This document shows, piece by piece, positions 8,111-18,048 of a stretch of DNA of 49,929 bases (positions are counted from its first letter, which is position 1; each line of letters opens with the position of its first letter). The position numbers and the translations under genes are program-made. The stretch lies in the NCBI GenBank assembly GCA_028686135.1, contig JAQUCP010000015.1:1-49929 (forward strand), written 5' to 3'. Source of the stretch: UBA12481 sp012523435. GTDB taxonomy: Bacteria; Bacteroidota; Bacteroidia; Bacteroidales; UBA12481. The notes under the pieces are model-generated. The model ran no database searches and had not been told where the DNA came from. It saw only the letters and a program-made list of their open reading frames with translations.

Positions 8111-9865
8111 TCAGTCTTCCGACATCTCTTTCATCAACTCGCGATATCGTGAGAAAACCCTGGCGCGACTGACACATCCCAGGTATTTCTCTCCGTCAAG
8201 CACCACAAGATTGAACTTCCCGGAAGCATGAATCTTCTGAGCCACTATCTCGACGGGATCATGTATATCAACAAGATATTCAGGCATATACATTAAATCT
8301 TTGCAGTAGGTGTTCTGATAGAGATCAGTCTCAAACATGATCGGACGAAGCTTCTCCATGATGATCAACCCCAGAAAAGTGTTCTCCTCATCTAATACCG
8401 GAAAGATGTTACGGGTCGATTGAGCCACTACCTTGACCAGCTCTCCAAGCGTCATATCGGGCTTGACCATCATAAAATCATGCTCAATTAAACTTCGGAT
8501 GTTCATGCGGGTTAACGTAGCCTTATCCTTATTGTGCGTGATGAGTTCACCTCGCTGAGCCAATCGCCTGGTATAGACCGAATGCGGCTCCGCTACCTGC
8601 GCCGTTAAAAAGGAGATGGCTACCGTCAACATCAACGGGATAATCAGTACATAACCTCCTGTGATCTCAGCAATCAGAAACATAGCAGTTAATGGTGAAC
8701 GCATCACACCAGACATCACGCCAGCCATCCCAACAAGCGTAAAGTGCGTTTCAGACACTTCAAAAACTCCGATGGAATTGAGCAATCTGGCTAAAAAGAA
8801 ACCACTCATCCCCCCTAAAAACAAACTCGGCGCAAATACCCCTCCAACCCCGCCGGCTCCAGTGGTCACAGCCGTGGCCACCACCTTGAGCAGAATAACC
8901 ATCCCCAAAACAGTGAGAAATATCCATGGATTAGCCATCTTACTGAACCAAAGACTATTAGCCCATACTACTTCTGGGTCCGACTGGAGAAGCTGGCTTA
9001 AAACATTGTATCCTTCACCGTAGAGTGGCGGGAAAAAATAGATCAGCAGAGCCAGAGCAACTCCTCCAATAGCCAGCCGCTTCCAAGTTGAAGTTATTGC
9101 GTCCATCCTCCCCTCAATCTTCTTCAGCCCATAGGAAAAATACACCGATATGATCCCGGTAAAAACTCCAAGGATCAGAAAACCGGGAAGGTCGTCAACT
9201 GTAAAAACATCCGTCAGGGAATAGGTAAACAGCACATCATTGCCCATCAGAAAGAAGGCAACAGTGGTGGCTGTCACCGCCGAGATCATGAGCGGAATCA
9301 GCGATGCCATCGTCAGGTCCAGCATCAGCACCTCCAGGGCAAATCCAACCCCGGCCAAAGGAGCCTTGAAAATTCCAGCCACCGCACCAGTGGCACCACA
9401 CCCCAATAACAGCGTGATGGTTTTGTAATTCATGTGAAAATATTGTCCGATCCACGACCCAAATGAACTGCCAGTTAGGACAATAGGAGCCTCCAGCCCA
9501 ACCGATCCGCCAAAACCAACAGTCAAGGTACTAGCCACCATGCTGGAGTACACATTATGCGAGCGCAAGCGGCTACCCCGCCGACTGATGGCATACAGCA
9601 CTTTACTGATGCCATGAGATATCTCATCTTTGATAACCCATCGCACAAACAGTACGGTAAGAGTCAGGCCCACCAATGGATACAGCAGGAACATCCAGTT
9701 GGCTTCCGCTTCGGAAAATCCTTTGGTCAAAAATAAATGGGTTTGGTGAACCGTGTTTTTTAGCAGTACCGCAGCCACAGCACTCACAAACCCCACAATG
9801 ACAGCCAAGATGTAAAGCGCTTTCTTGTCGCCTGAGCCAAAAAACCTGATAATCTTTCCCCTCAT
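8111..9865 (-). CDS. ClC-family chloride channel/transporter with CBS pair (downstream copy)
   Basis: A 584-residue membrane protein. About 430 residues form the ClC fold, followed by two CBS repeats (~450-580). The gating-glutamate helix reads GGSVGLEAPIV, keeping the glutamate. The usual GSGIP helix is replaced by SHGIS. The internal proton-glutamate position after the conserved E (EE in E. coli ClC) reads LEVLML, so the second acid is absent. In known ClCs a missing proton glutamate goes with channel or uncoupled behaviour; that inference needs testing here. It lies 30 bp downstream of a paralogue on the same strand. The CBS pair probably binds an adenine nucleotide. Confidence 0.88.
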   Translation of the reverse strand: MRGKIIRFFGSGDKKALYILAVIVGFVSAVAAVLLKNTVHQTHLFLTKGFSEAEANWMFLLYPLVGLTLTVLFVRWVIKDEISHGISKVLYAISRRGSRLRSHNVYSSMVASTLTVGFGGSVGLEAPIVLTGSSFGSWIGQYFHMNYKTITLLLGCGATGAVAGIFKAPLAGVGFALEVLMLDLTMASLIPLMISAVTATTVAFFLMGNDVLFTYSLTDVFTVDDLPGFLILGVFTGIISVYFSYGLKKIEGRMDAITSTWKRLAIGGVALALLIYFFPPLYGEGYNVLSQLLQSDPEVVWANSLWFSKMANPWIFLTVLGMVILLKVVATAVTTGAGGVGGVFAPSLFLGGMSGFFLARLLNSIGVFEVSETHFTLVGMAGVMSGVMRSPLTAMFLIAEITGGYVLIIPLMLTVAISFLTAQVAEPHSVYTRRLAQRGELITHNKDKATLTRMNIRSLIEHDFMMVKPDMTLGELVKVVAQSTRNIFPVLDEENTFLGLIIMEKLRPIMFETDLYQNTYCKDLMYMPEYLVDIHDPVEIVAQKIHASGKFNLVVLDGEKYLGCVSRARVFSRYRELMKEMSED

Positions 9866-9895
9866 TTTTCTCCCGTTCTTTTTTCGAACATTCTA

Positions 9896-11683
9896 CTAAT
9901 CCTCCGACCACTTCTTTAGCAGGGTTCGGTAGGATGAAAAGAGCCTAGCCCTTGATATAAATCCAACATATTTGCCTTGATTCAAGACTGGAATATTAAA
10001 ATCACTCGATTGATGAAATTTGGATGCTACCTCTTCCATGCTTTCGCCCGGACTGATGATGAATTTTGGGCGGTCCATGAGGTTCCGGATGAAAATCGTT
10101 TCATACAGTTCCGTTTTAAACATGATCCGCCTGACATGATCCATATTGAGAACTCCGTAAAAGTTGTTTTCGTCATCGATCACTGGGAAAAGATTTCTGC
10201 TGGCCTCGGAAATCACGCCAACCAAATCCCCCAGCGAGGCATCCAGCCTGACCGGGCTAAAATTGGTTTCGATCAGTTTATCCGCCTTTAGCAATGACAA
10301 AACCATCTTATCCTTATCCTGGGTAAAGAGCTGCTTTCTTCGTGCTAACTGTATGTGATAGAATGAGATAGGCTGAAAAAGCCGGATGGTGGCATAGGAA
10401 ATAGCCGATGTAATCATCAGCGGCAGGATGAGGTTGTACGACATAGAAATCTCAACAAGCAGGAAAATGGCAGTAAAGGGAGCATGCAGCACCCCGGCAA
10501 ATAGTCCGGCCATACCAACAAGCGCAAATAGGGTCGGCGAAACAGATGCGTCAAACAGGTTGTTGTAAAGATGGGCAAAAAGCAGCCCGCCAGTCATGCC
10601 GGTAAATAGCGCCGGTGCAATGATTCCACCAATACCTCCGGCTCCTAATGTCAGCCCGGCTGCAACAACCTTCAGCAACATCAACAACAAAAGAATCACT
10701 ACCGTAGCCAAGACATTCCCCTCGAAAGAGGAATAGCCCGACCTGGCAAATAAAAAACTCAAATCCCCGTTTAACGCACTATTGATTGTATTATACCCCT
10801 CGCCATACAATGAAGGAAACAGAAAGATCAGAAGCCCAAGTAATCCCGCGCCAAAAGCCCACCGCATGCGCTTTCCTCGAATCCGCTCAAATAGGTTACC
10901 GATCCCGACGAGAGTTTTGGTAAAATAGAGCGAAACCAGACCCGCCAGGATACCTAGCAGAATGAACAGAGGAACCTCGCCAAGATTGAACACCCGGCTG
11001 ATTTCCACTGCCATGATCACATCGCGGCCTAAAGCGAGATAGGAGATCAGCGTTGCACTTAAAGAAGCAAACAAGAGCGGCACCAAGGATGAGAGAGTCA
11101 GATCGAGCATGAGCACCTCAATGGTGAAAATGATAGCAGCAACCGGAGCCTTGAAGATCGCTGCCAACGCGCCTGTCACCGCACATCCGATCAGCAAAAT
11201 GATCTGCTTGTAATTCAAATGAAACACCTGCCCCAAATGAGAACCAATCGCTCCTCCCGTGAGAATCACCGGCCCCTCAAGCCCAACAGACCCGCCAAAT
11301 CCAATGGTCAATACGGAGGTAAGGGCAGAGGAAAAGGTATGGTGACGCTTAATTGCCCCTTTTGTACTGGAAATGGCATGAAGGATCACCGGAATTCCCA
11401 AACCAATTCTAACTTTCATCAGGTAATGGGTTAACAACAAAACCAGGGCAATCCCTATTGCAGGATAGATTACGAACAAATAATTGTGTAGTTCACCCGT
11501 AAAACTGCTCGTCAATATCGTCCGGATAAAATAGACCAAATTCTTCACCACAACAACAGCAAAACCGGCTAAAACCCCAATCAAGGTTGCCATAATGAGC
11601 ATGAAGTTGCGATTGTTAATATTCCGGATCCTCCACCTCAGGAAGCGGAACATCAGTCGGCTTTTTTTGGGCACTCCGTACAT
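9896..11683 (-). CDS. ClC-family chloride channel/transporter with CBS pair (upstream copy)
   Basis: A 595-residue ClC protein of the same build as its downstream neighbour: a membrane domain of about 430 residues and two C-terminal CBS repeats. It keeps more canonical motifs: GLGIP near the selectivity helix, GGSVGLEGPVIL with the gating glutamate, and GGIGGIIAP. Its proton-glutamate site also reads IEVLML, without the second acid. The two genes share many segments (for example KAPxA, VLMLDLT, VGMAG), so they look like an old tandem duplication. The start at 11683 was used; a second ATG at 11653 (MFRFLRW) is also possible. Confidence 0.88.
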   Translation of the reverse strand: MYGVPKKSRLMFRFLRWRIRNINNRNFMLIMATLIGVLAGFAVVVVKNLVYFIRTILTSSFTGELHNYLFVIYPAIGIALVLLLTHYLMKVRIGLGIPVILHAISSTKGAIKRHHTFSSALTSVLTIGFGGSVGLEGPVILTGGAIGSHLGQVFHLNYKQIILLIGCAVTGALAAIFKAPVAAIIFTIEVLMLDLTLSSLVPLLFASLSATLISYLALGRDVIMAVEISRVFNLGEVPLFILLGILAGLVSLYFTKTLVGIGNLFERIRGKRMRWAFGAGLLGLLIFLFPSLYGEGYNTINSALNGDLSFLFARSGYSSFEGNVLATVVILLLLMLLKVVAAGLTLGAGGIGGIIAPALFTGMTGGLLFAHLYNNLFDASVSPTLFALVGMAGLFAGVLHAPFTAIFLLVEISMSYNLILPLMITSAISYATIRLFQPISFYHIQLARRKQLFTQDKDKMVLSLLKADKLIETNFSPVRLDASLGDLVGVISEASRNLFPVIDDENNFYGVLNMDHVRRIMFKTELYETIFIRNLMDRPKFIISPGESMEEVASKFHQSSDFNIPVLNQGKYVGFISRARLFSSYRTLLKKWSED

Positions 11684-11824
11684 GATCCTGAATTAGAATC
11701 GTAAAAGTAACAGATGTAACCGAATCACCCGACTGAATGACCGGATAATTTAGCCAGTTAAGCCCCTTTTTATCGGGGAATAGCTATCTTTACCAATTAC
11801 GTAACTTTTAGTAAATATCTGATT

Positions 11825-13111
11825 ATGAAAAGGGACACGGTTGTTTTTAATCTGATAAGCAAAGAATTTGATCGGCAAAAGAACGGTATCGAACTGATCG
11901 CCTCAGAAAATTTTGTCAGCTCACAAGTGATGGAAGCTATGGGATCGGTATTAACGAATAAATATGCCGAAGGCTATCCAGGTCGTCGATATTACGGCGG
12001 TTGTGAAGTAGTGGATCAGACCGAACAACTCGCGATCGACCGATTGTGCCAGCTTTACGGAGCAGAATATGCCAATGTTCAACCTCACTCTGGCGCACAA
12101 GCCAATATGGCGGTCTTCCTGACTGTCCTCAACCCTGGTGATACGTTCATGGGACTCGACCTGTCGCACGGCGGTCACCTGTCGCACGGCTCCCCGGTCA
12201 ACAGTTCGGGAATCCTCTATCGCCCTGTGGCTTATGGGGTTAAACAAGAGACTGGGCTGGTGGATTATGATATGATGGAAGAGGTTGCCCTCCGCGAGAA
12301 ACCTAAAATGATCGTAGCTGGGGCTTCCGCCTATTCCCGCGAATGGGATTACCCAAGAATGCGTGCTATTGCAGACCGGATCGGCGCAATCCTGATGGTG
12401 GATATGGCACACCCAGCCGGGCTGATCGCTGCCGGCCTGCTTGAAAATCCAGTGAAATACGCCCACATTGTTACTTCTACTACGCATAAAACCCTCCGCG
12501 GCCCCAGAGGCGGTATCATCCTCATTGGCAAAGATTTCGAAAATCCATGGGGCATCACAACAAAAAAAGGCGAGGTCAGAATGATGTCCTCCCTGATCGA
12601 TTCAGCCGTGTTCCCAGGGGTCCAGGGCGGACCGCTCGAGCACGTGATCGCCGCCAAAGCAGTGGCCTTCGGCGAAGCACTCTCACCCGATTTTAAAAAA
12701 TATCAGCAGCAGGTGAAGAAAAATGCAGCCGTCATGGCCGAAGCTTTCATCCGCCGCGGATATCATGTCATCTCCGGCGGAACCGACAACCATAGCATGC
12801 TCATCGACCTCCGCACTAAAGTGCCCGAGATCAACGGCAAGATTGTTGAAAATACCCTCGTGAAAGCCGATATCACCGTTAATAAAAATATGGTCCCGTT
12901 CGATTCACGCTCACCATTCCAAACATCAGGCCTGCGCGTCGGTACACCGGCTATTACTACCAGGGGACTGATGGAGGAACATATGGATCCAATCGTTGAG
13001 CTGATCGACCGGGTAATCATGAATATCACCGATGAGGCACTAATCTTGAAAACCAAACAGGAGGTCAACCAGATGATGGCCAAATGGCCAATGTTTCGCG
13101 AAGAGTGGTGA
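11825..13111 (+). CDS. glyA: Serine hydroxymethyltransferase
   Basis: A 428-residue cytosolic PLP enzyme, near the usual bacterial length of 415-430. It interconverts serine and glycine with transfer of a one-carbon unit to tetrahydrofolate. Visible signatures are ELIASENF near the N-terminus, YAEGYPGRRYYGGC, HSGAQANMAVF, VDMAHPAGLIAAG and the PLP-lysine motif STTHKTLRGPRGG (lysine near 222). The C-terminal RVGTPAITTRG is intact. Upstream is a TATCTTTA box near 11784, a weak TAnnTTTG match. It is transcribed alone, divergent from the ClC pair. Confidence 0.97.
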   Translation: MKRDTVVFNLISKEFDRQKNGIELIASENFVSSQVMEAMGSVLTNKYAEGYPGRRYYGGCEVVDQTEQLAIDRLCQLYGAEYANVQPHSGAQANMAVFLTVLNPGDTFMGLDLSHGGHLSHGSPVNSSGILYRPVAYGVKQETGLVDYDMMEEVALREKPKMIVAGASAYSREWDYPRMRAIADRIGAILMVDMAHPAGLIAAGLLENPVKYAHIVTSTTHKTLRGPRGGIILIGKDFENPWGITTKKGEVRMMSSLIDSAVFPGVQGGPLEHVIAAKAVAFGEALSPDFKKYQQQVKKNAAVMAEAFIRRGYHVISGGTDNHSMLIDLRTKVPEINGKIVENTLVKADITVNKNMVPFDSRSPFQTSGLRVGTPAITTRGLMEEHMDPIVELIDRVIMNITDEALILKTKQEVNQMMAKWPMFREEW

Positions 13112-13125
13112 TAACCACTGATCTT

Positions 13126-13173
13126 TTGTTTGAGTAAATCCGCCTCCTCTCTTGAAAAGACTTTACTCAACAA
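13126..13173. repeat. Inverted repeat ahead of the T9SS propeller gene
   Basis: Left arm TTGTTTGAGTAAA (13126-13138) and right arm TTTACTCAACAA (13162-13173) pair over 12 bases with a single bulge around a 23-nt loop. It sits between the glyA stop and the ATG at 13182 and is not followed by a T tract. It could be an operator, a 5'-UTR structure or an mRNA 3' hairpin of glyA. Confidence 0.5.
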
Positions 13174-13181
13174 TAGTACCT

Positions 13182-15947
13182 ATGAAAAAACAAGCCTGGA
13201 TCATTGGATCCACCCTGCTGTTAGCAGTGGTGATCATACAAATTTTTGTACCCGATTCGATTAAAAAAAACGATAGAGTCGATTACGAAGAGTTCCTGAT
13301 CAGTGAATATGCCGGCTATTCGGGCCATCAGGCTGGAACAGAGGAAGTTAAACCTGACAAACCTGACGTAGCCGCCTTTGCCGAGTTCATCAAAACCCTC
13401 GATCCGGAAATCAAAGCCGTTCCCCGTGAACGAATCATTGATGCCCACCAACTGACCGAGGCAGCCGAACACCTCAAAAGCTCCGCAAACGCCCTCGACT
13501 GGACTCACTACCCCACCGATATGGGCGGACGAACCCGGGCCATCGCTTTCGATCCTAACGATCCTGATAAAACCGCGATGTGGGCCGGCGCTGTGACCGG
13601 AGGCCTCTGGTATAACCCCGACCCCATGGCCGGCGAACCATGGCAGGCCGTCGACGACTTCTGGCCTAACCTCTCGATTAGCTGCATCACCTGGGATCCT
13701 AATAATACCCAAACACTCTACGTCGGAACCGGAGAAAGCGAAACTGCCCTGATCATCTATCGCGAATCCTCCGGCGTGGGTACCGGTATCATCCGATCAA
13801 CCGACGGCGGACAAAACTGGGATATCATTCCATCAACCCGTAACTGGTCGTATGTCAATGATATCCTCGTTAGAAATGAAGACGGACAAAGCGTGATTTA
13901 TGCCGCAGTCGCTTCGGGAGTCTACCATGGAAAAGCCCACCGGAATAACCCGGGCGACGGACTGTTCCGCTCTACCGATGGCGGCGAAACCTGGACACAG
14001 GTGCTCCCAAATATCCCCGATAAAGAGTACCCCTTTGTACCCTCTGATATCGAAACATCAGCTGATGGCTCCAGAATCTTTGTCGGAACAACTTACGGTG
14101 TCAACGAAGATGCTACCGATAACGACCGCTCCGGGGCAGCCTGTATCCTGCTGTCAGACAATGGAACCGACTGGACTATCAATACCAACTACCTCCAACG
14201 AATCCTCCAAGAACCTACCAACAAATATCCCGGAAGAGTCATCCTGGCCCACGCACCCTCAAATCCGGATATGATCTTCGCCATCATCGCATCCGGATAC
14301 GTCCGTAGCGACCAGTTCATCGGTTACGGTTGCCAGTTTCTGGTGAAATCTTCCGATAAGGGCGAAACCTGGACTGAACTACCTTTCCCTGCCGATTTCG
14401 CCTCCCTGGCCTGGCATGCCTTCATCATTACCGTTAACCCTATCAATCCCAATATTTTATGGGTCGGTGGACTGGACACTTACCGAACCGTTGACGGTGG
14501 AAACAACTGGGTTAAAATGTCAAACTGGGCCGAAATGTACGGAACAGGCTCACCTAAATATGTCCACGCTGATATCCACGAAATCCTCTACCGGCCTGGC
14601 AACGACTCAGAAATGTACGTCACCACCGATGGCGGAATCTTTGGCACACGGTCAGCCTCCTCTCCCGATAATGTGGTATTCTTCGAACTCAATCGAAACT
14701 ACAGCACCTTACAGTACTATTCCTGCGCCATGCACCCCGCTGCCGGATCCATTCATTTCATCGGCGGACTCCAGGACAATGGAACCATGTTCTACCGGCG
14801 CGACCGTACACCAATCTTCTCCGATATGCTGTCGGGAGGCGATGGAGCCCTCTGCTTTATCGATGAAAATGAGCCAGAACTACAAATAACTACCGTCTAT
14901 CACAATTCCATCTACCTGTGGTCGGGTGAACTGGAAGTAAAGCCTTCCCGTCGAATCAATACCCGCTCACTGAATACCGGCTTATTTGTCAATCCAATGG
15001 ATTACGACTGGAAAAATAACCGGCTCTTTGCTAATGGATGTAACGAACAGGGCGACTACAAAAACACCCTGCATATGTTAACCGTTTCTGCTGCCGGAGT
15101 CTCCGGTGGTACCCCGGCTAGAAATCTGAACACCCAGTCGCTGGTCCCCTACTCCAACATTAAATGGTCTGAACACTCCGCACCAGCTCAGAGTAACCTC
15201 TTCATCGGAACCCAGTCGGGTAAACTCTTCAAACTAGTTAACGCCTCCGGTGCTGGAACCCTGACTGAACTGACCCCAACGGAATTCCCTACGGCCAACA
15301 TTTCCGGGATCGATATCGGAGCTAGCGAAGATACACTGCTGGTCACCTTTTCTAACTATGGTGTCCCATCTGTCTGGCTCTCAGTTGATGGCGGAACCAG
15401 CTGGAAGGACATCGAATCCAACCTGCCCGATATGCCCGTGAGATGGGGTATCTTCCATCCTCAGAATGCAAAACAAGCTATGCTAGCTACCGAAACCGGG
15501 ATCTGGACAACAGATAATATCCTGGCCGACAATGTGGTATGGACACCGGACAATACTGGACTCGCCCATGTCCGCATCGATATGGTAAAAATCCGGAAAT
15601 CAGATAATCTCGTACTGGCCGCCACACACGGAAGAGGCATGTTTACCACCATCTGGGAACCCAGCTTCTCCTCCGGAATCGCAACAGAGGATCTGGCTAG
15701 CAAAACAGCTCTTAAAGTCTATCCTAACCCAAGTCGTGGCGATTTTAATGTGATGATTCATCATACTGGCCAGATCCGCTTGACCATCACCGATTTGACC
15801 GGCAAACTCATTCTGGAAGAGACGTTTGATCAAGCTGAACCAGGAACCCCTAAGCACTGCGACCTGACGAGTCAACCCAAAGGAGTTTATCTGATCCGGG
15901 CTGATTATCCTTCCGGTAATGAAACAGCTAGAGTCATTCTTGAATAA
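13182..15947 (+). CDS. T9SS-secreted BNR-repeat beta-propeller protein (VPS10/sortilin-like)
   Basis: About 921 residues from the ATG at 13182; an in-frame TTG at 13152 lies inside an inverted repeat and gives an unlikely leader. A single hydrophobic export segment (WIIGSTLLLAVVIIQIF) starts the protein. Multiple Asp-box/BNR repeats follow: STDGGQNW, STDGGETW, SSDKGETW, TVDGGNNW and SVDGGTSW, typical of a seven- or ten-bladed propeller like VPS10 or xyloglucanase folds. The last ~80 residues are a type A Por/T9SS sorting domain (VYPNPSRGDF, ITDLTGKLI, GVYLIRA), so the mature protein should be exported across the outer membrane and anchored or released. No catalytic residues can be named. Confidence 0.85.
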   Translation: MKKQAWIIGSTLLLAVVIIQIFVPDSIKKNDRVDYEEFLISEYAGYSGHQAGTEEVKPDKPDVAAFAEFIKTLDPEIKAVPRERIIDAHQLTEAAEHLKSSANALDWTHYPTDMGGRTRAIAFDPNDPDKTAMWAGAVTGGLWYNPDPMAGEPWQAVDDFWPNLSISCITWDPNNTQTLYVGTGESETALIIYRESSGVGTGIIRSTDGGQNWDIIPSTRNWSYVNDILVRNEDGQSVIYAAVASGVYHGKAHRNNPGDGLFRSTDGGETWTQVLPNIPDKEYPFVPSDIETSADGSRIFVGTTYGVNEDATDNDRSGAACILLSDNGTDWTINTNYLQRILQEPTNKYPGRVILAHAPSNPDMIFAIIASGYVRSDQFIGYGCQFLVKSSDKGETWTELPFPADFASLAWHAFIITVNPINPNILWVGGLDTYRTVDGGNNWVKMSNWAEMYGTGSPKYVHADIHEILYRPGNDSEMYVTTDGGIFGTRSASSPDNVVFFELNRNYSTLQYYSCAMHPAAGSIHFIGGLQDNGTMFYRRDRTPIFSDMLSGGDGALCFIDENEPELQITTVYHNSIYLWSGELEVKPSRRINTRSLNTGLFVNPMDYDWKNNRLFANGCNEQGDYKNTLHMLTVSAAGVSGGTPARNLNTQSLVPYSNIKWSEHSAPAQSNLFIGTQSGKLFKLVNASGAGTLTELTPTEFPTANISGIDIGASEDTLLVTFSNYGVPSVWLSVDGGTSWKDIESNLPDMPVRWGIFHPQNAKQAMLATETGIWTTDNILADNVVWTPDNTGLAHVRIDMVKIRKSDNLVLAATHGRGMFTTIWEPSFSSGIATEDLASKTALKVYPNPSRGDFNVMIHHTGQIRLTITDLTGKLILEETFDQAEPGTPKHCDLTSQPKGVYLIRADYPSGNETARVILE

Positions 15948-16003
15948 AAAAGCGACAGTTAAATAATTGATTATTAGTAATTTTTGACTCTTTCGCCGCT
16001 TCT

Positions 16004-16768
16004 ATGGAATGGTACTTCTATCCAATCCTGATTCTCGCAGGTACGCTGGTTGGGTTTATTAATACACTGGCCGGATCCGGTTCCCTGATCTCCCTGCCAC
16101 TACTGATGTATCTAGGATTACCAGCTAATATAGCCAATGGGACTAACCGCGTAGCCATCCTGTTACAATCGCTGGTAGGTGTCGGAGTGTTCCGAAATTC
16201 GAAAGTCATCCGCATCAGGGAAGGGATCTGGATTGCGCTGCCAGCCGTCATTGGGTCAATCATCGGAGCTATCCTGGCTGTTGATTTAAACGAGGAGGTG
16301 ATGCGGAAGTTCATCGGTGGACTCATGCTGGTGATGTTCTTTCTGATCATACTAAAACCAGAATCCTGGATTAAGGGGAAAGCTGGGAGCATCAACCCTA
16401 AACCTGGAATCCTGCAGATCGTGATATTCTTCGCTATCGGACTGTATGGTGGATTCATTCAGGCTGGTGTTGGCTTCTTTCTGCTGGGCGGGCTGGTACT
16501 GGGCTCCGGATTAAACCTCGTTAAAGCCAATGCCTTCAAAAACCTGATCGTACTGCTTTATACCCCGTTTGCTCTGACAGTATTTATTCTGAACGGACAA
16601 GTTCATTGGGGCATGGGACTCACGCTGGCCCTTGGAAACATGCTGGGAGCATTGATTGCGGGAAAGATGGCTGTCAAGCGGGGAGCAGGATTTGTGCGGA
16701 TCATCCTGCTGGTGGTCATCTCAGTAGCTGCGCTGGATATGCTGGGATTGTTTAAACTGATCTTCTGA
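16004..16768 (+). CDS. TauE/SafE-family membrane permease
   Basis: A 254-residue polytopic membrane protein with about eight hydrophobic spans, split into two similar halves as in the TauE/SafE (DUF81) family. Typical features are the early segment GFINTLAGSGSLISLPLL, the GTNRVAI motif, the second-half GLYGGFIQAGVGFFLL and the terminal repeat GNMLGALIAGKMAV. Family members export or import sulfite, sulfonates or other small organic acids; the substrate cannot be deduced here. It is 56 bp after the propeller gene and convergent with the tonB-like gene, whose stop lies 8 bp beyond. Confidence 0.85.
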   Translation: MEWYFYPILILAGTLVGFINTLAGSGSLISLPLLMYLGLPANIANGTNRVAILLQSLVGVGVFRNSKVIRIREGIWIALPAVIGSIIGAILAVDLNEEVMRKFIGGLMLVMFFLIILKPESWIKGKAGSINPKPGILQIVIFFAIGLYGGFIQAGVGFFLLGGLVLGSGLNLVKANAFKNLIVLLYTPFALTVFILNGQVHWGMGLTLALGNMLGALIAGKMAVKRGAGFVRIILLVVISVAALDMLGLFKLIF

Positions 16769-16776
16769 AAACCAGA

Positions 16777-17646
16777 TTAGTTCAGCTGAAAACGGTAGGT
16801 TATGGTTCCCTGCTGAACACCGGGCTTATCGACCCGACTGAAGCGTGTTTTTAAGGCTGCCTCCCGTGCTGCGTTAATCAGGCGAGGATTAGTGGTAGTA
16901 GTACCCCTGACACCTGCTTCGGCTATGGCGACCTTGCCATCTTGGTTAACGACAATTCGAACAACCACAACACCATAATCATTAACCTGATAATCAGGCT
17001 TAACCAATGGACCATCATGCCTCCGATCTCCAAGATCGTAGGAAACGCCCTGCCCATCTGAATCCCGCTTTGTTGATTCAGTAGATCCCTCCGGATCACC
17101 CTCATTGCCGGTGGTGGTTCCAGCCCCTTCACCAGTCGCTCCACCAGTTTCATTCTTCCCGCCAAAGGTGCCTGACATCAAATCCCTTAGTCTGTTTTTC
17201 GCAGCCTCTTCCTGTTGCTTTTTTAGGCGCTCGGCCTCCTCTTGTCGTTGACGCTCCAATTCAAGCTCCCGCTGGCGGGCCAACTCCTCCTGCCTTTTCA
17301 ATTCAGCCTCATCAACCGGGTCATCCTGACGGTTAAGGGTTGGAGCCTCTTCTTCTTCCTGAGTCAATAAATCGGGGGCCTTTTCTTCAGCCTGCTCCTG
17401 AGCCAACTGCTTGGGCTGGCTGTGAGGCTGAGCTCCTGCCATCGGCTCTGGTTCATTAGCCTGCTGATCAATGGGTTCAATCACTCCAGACCCATCGAAA
17501 TCAGTTCCAAAATTGATGGTGATACCCCCATAATCATCCGGCATGTGAGTGGTCCGCAGCGTGATCAATAGCATTAGCAATAGCAGCACGGCATGGACTG
17601 CTATTGTTCCTATCAATCCGCGATATTTCGGAGCTATCTTCATCAT
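16777..17646 (-). CDS. TonB-family energy transducer with TolA-like charged linker
   Basis: A 289-residue periplasm-spanning protein. One N-terminal membrane helix (IAVHAVLLLLMLLITL) anchors it in the inner membrane. A long acidic, glutamine- and arginine-rich region (~60-160) forms a probable coiled coil (RQRELELERQRQEEAERLKK), then a glycine/threonine-rich stretch. The TonB C-terminal domain is the last ~90 residues (VVVRIVVNQDGKVAIAEAGV ... ALKTRFSRV). With ExbB and ExbD it should carry proton-motive energy to outer-membrane receptors or serve in a Tol-like role. It shares ATGA with the exbD stop. Confidence 0.88.
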   Translation of the reverse strand: MMKIAPKYRGLIGTIAVHAVLLLLMLLITLRTTHMPDDYGGITINFGTDFDGSGVIEPIDQQANEPEPMAGAQPHSQPKQLAQEQAEEKAPDLLTQEEEEAPTLNRQDDPVDEAELKRQEELARQRELELERQRQEEAERLKKQQEEAAKNRLRDLMSGTFGGKNETGGATGEGAGTTTGNEGDPEGSTESTKRDSDGQGVSYDLGDRRHDGPLVKPDYQVNDYGVVVVRIVVNQDGKVAIAEAGVRGTTTTNPRLINAAREAALKTRFSRVDKPGVQQGTITYRFQLN

Positions 17647-18041
17647 CTTGCCGTGGTGGCGGCAATCAATCGGTATCGGTTTTTACGTGCAATATCCATC
17701 ACTTTTACAACCTCCTCCCAAGGCACCGCACGATCAGCGTGCAGACTCAGGTTACGCTCATCCTCAGCAACCCCATCAAATTTCACCTGCAAAGCACTCT
17801 CCAGGCGGGAGAATTCAATGGGCGTGCGCTCCAGGTAGAACTCTAGGTCTTTTGTTATCGAAACGGTGGTTATCGGCTTCTCCGAAACCTGCCCATCGCT
17901 TCGGGGCAGTAACAATTTTAAGGCATTCGGACTGATCATCGTGGAGCTGATCATAAAAAATAGCAGCAACAGAAATACGATGTCAGTCATGGAAGCCATG
18001 CTGAACTGCGGAATAATTTTGTTTCTTGTTTTTATTGCCAT
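17643..18041 (-). CDS. ExbD/TolR-family proton-channel subunit
   Basis: A 132-residue inner-membrane protein: short cytoplasmic N-terminus, one membrane helix (MTDIVFLLLLFFMI) with the conserved proton-carrying aspartate at its start, then a periplasmic domain of about 90 residues ending in the VDIARKNRYR-type region. It works with ExbB as the proton channel energising TonB or TolA. It is 7 bp after exbB and overlaps tonB by ATGA, which fixes the operon exbB-exbD-tonB. Confidence 0.92.
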   Translation of the reverse strand: MAIKTRNKIIPQFSMASMTDIVFLLLLFFMISSTMISPNALKLLLPRSDGQVSEKPITTVSITKDLEFYLERTPIEFSRLESALQVKFDGVAEDERNLSLHADRAVPWEEVVKVMDIARKNRYRLIAATTAR

Positions 18042-18048
18042 AGCTCTC

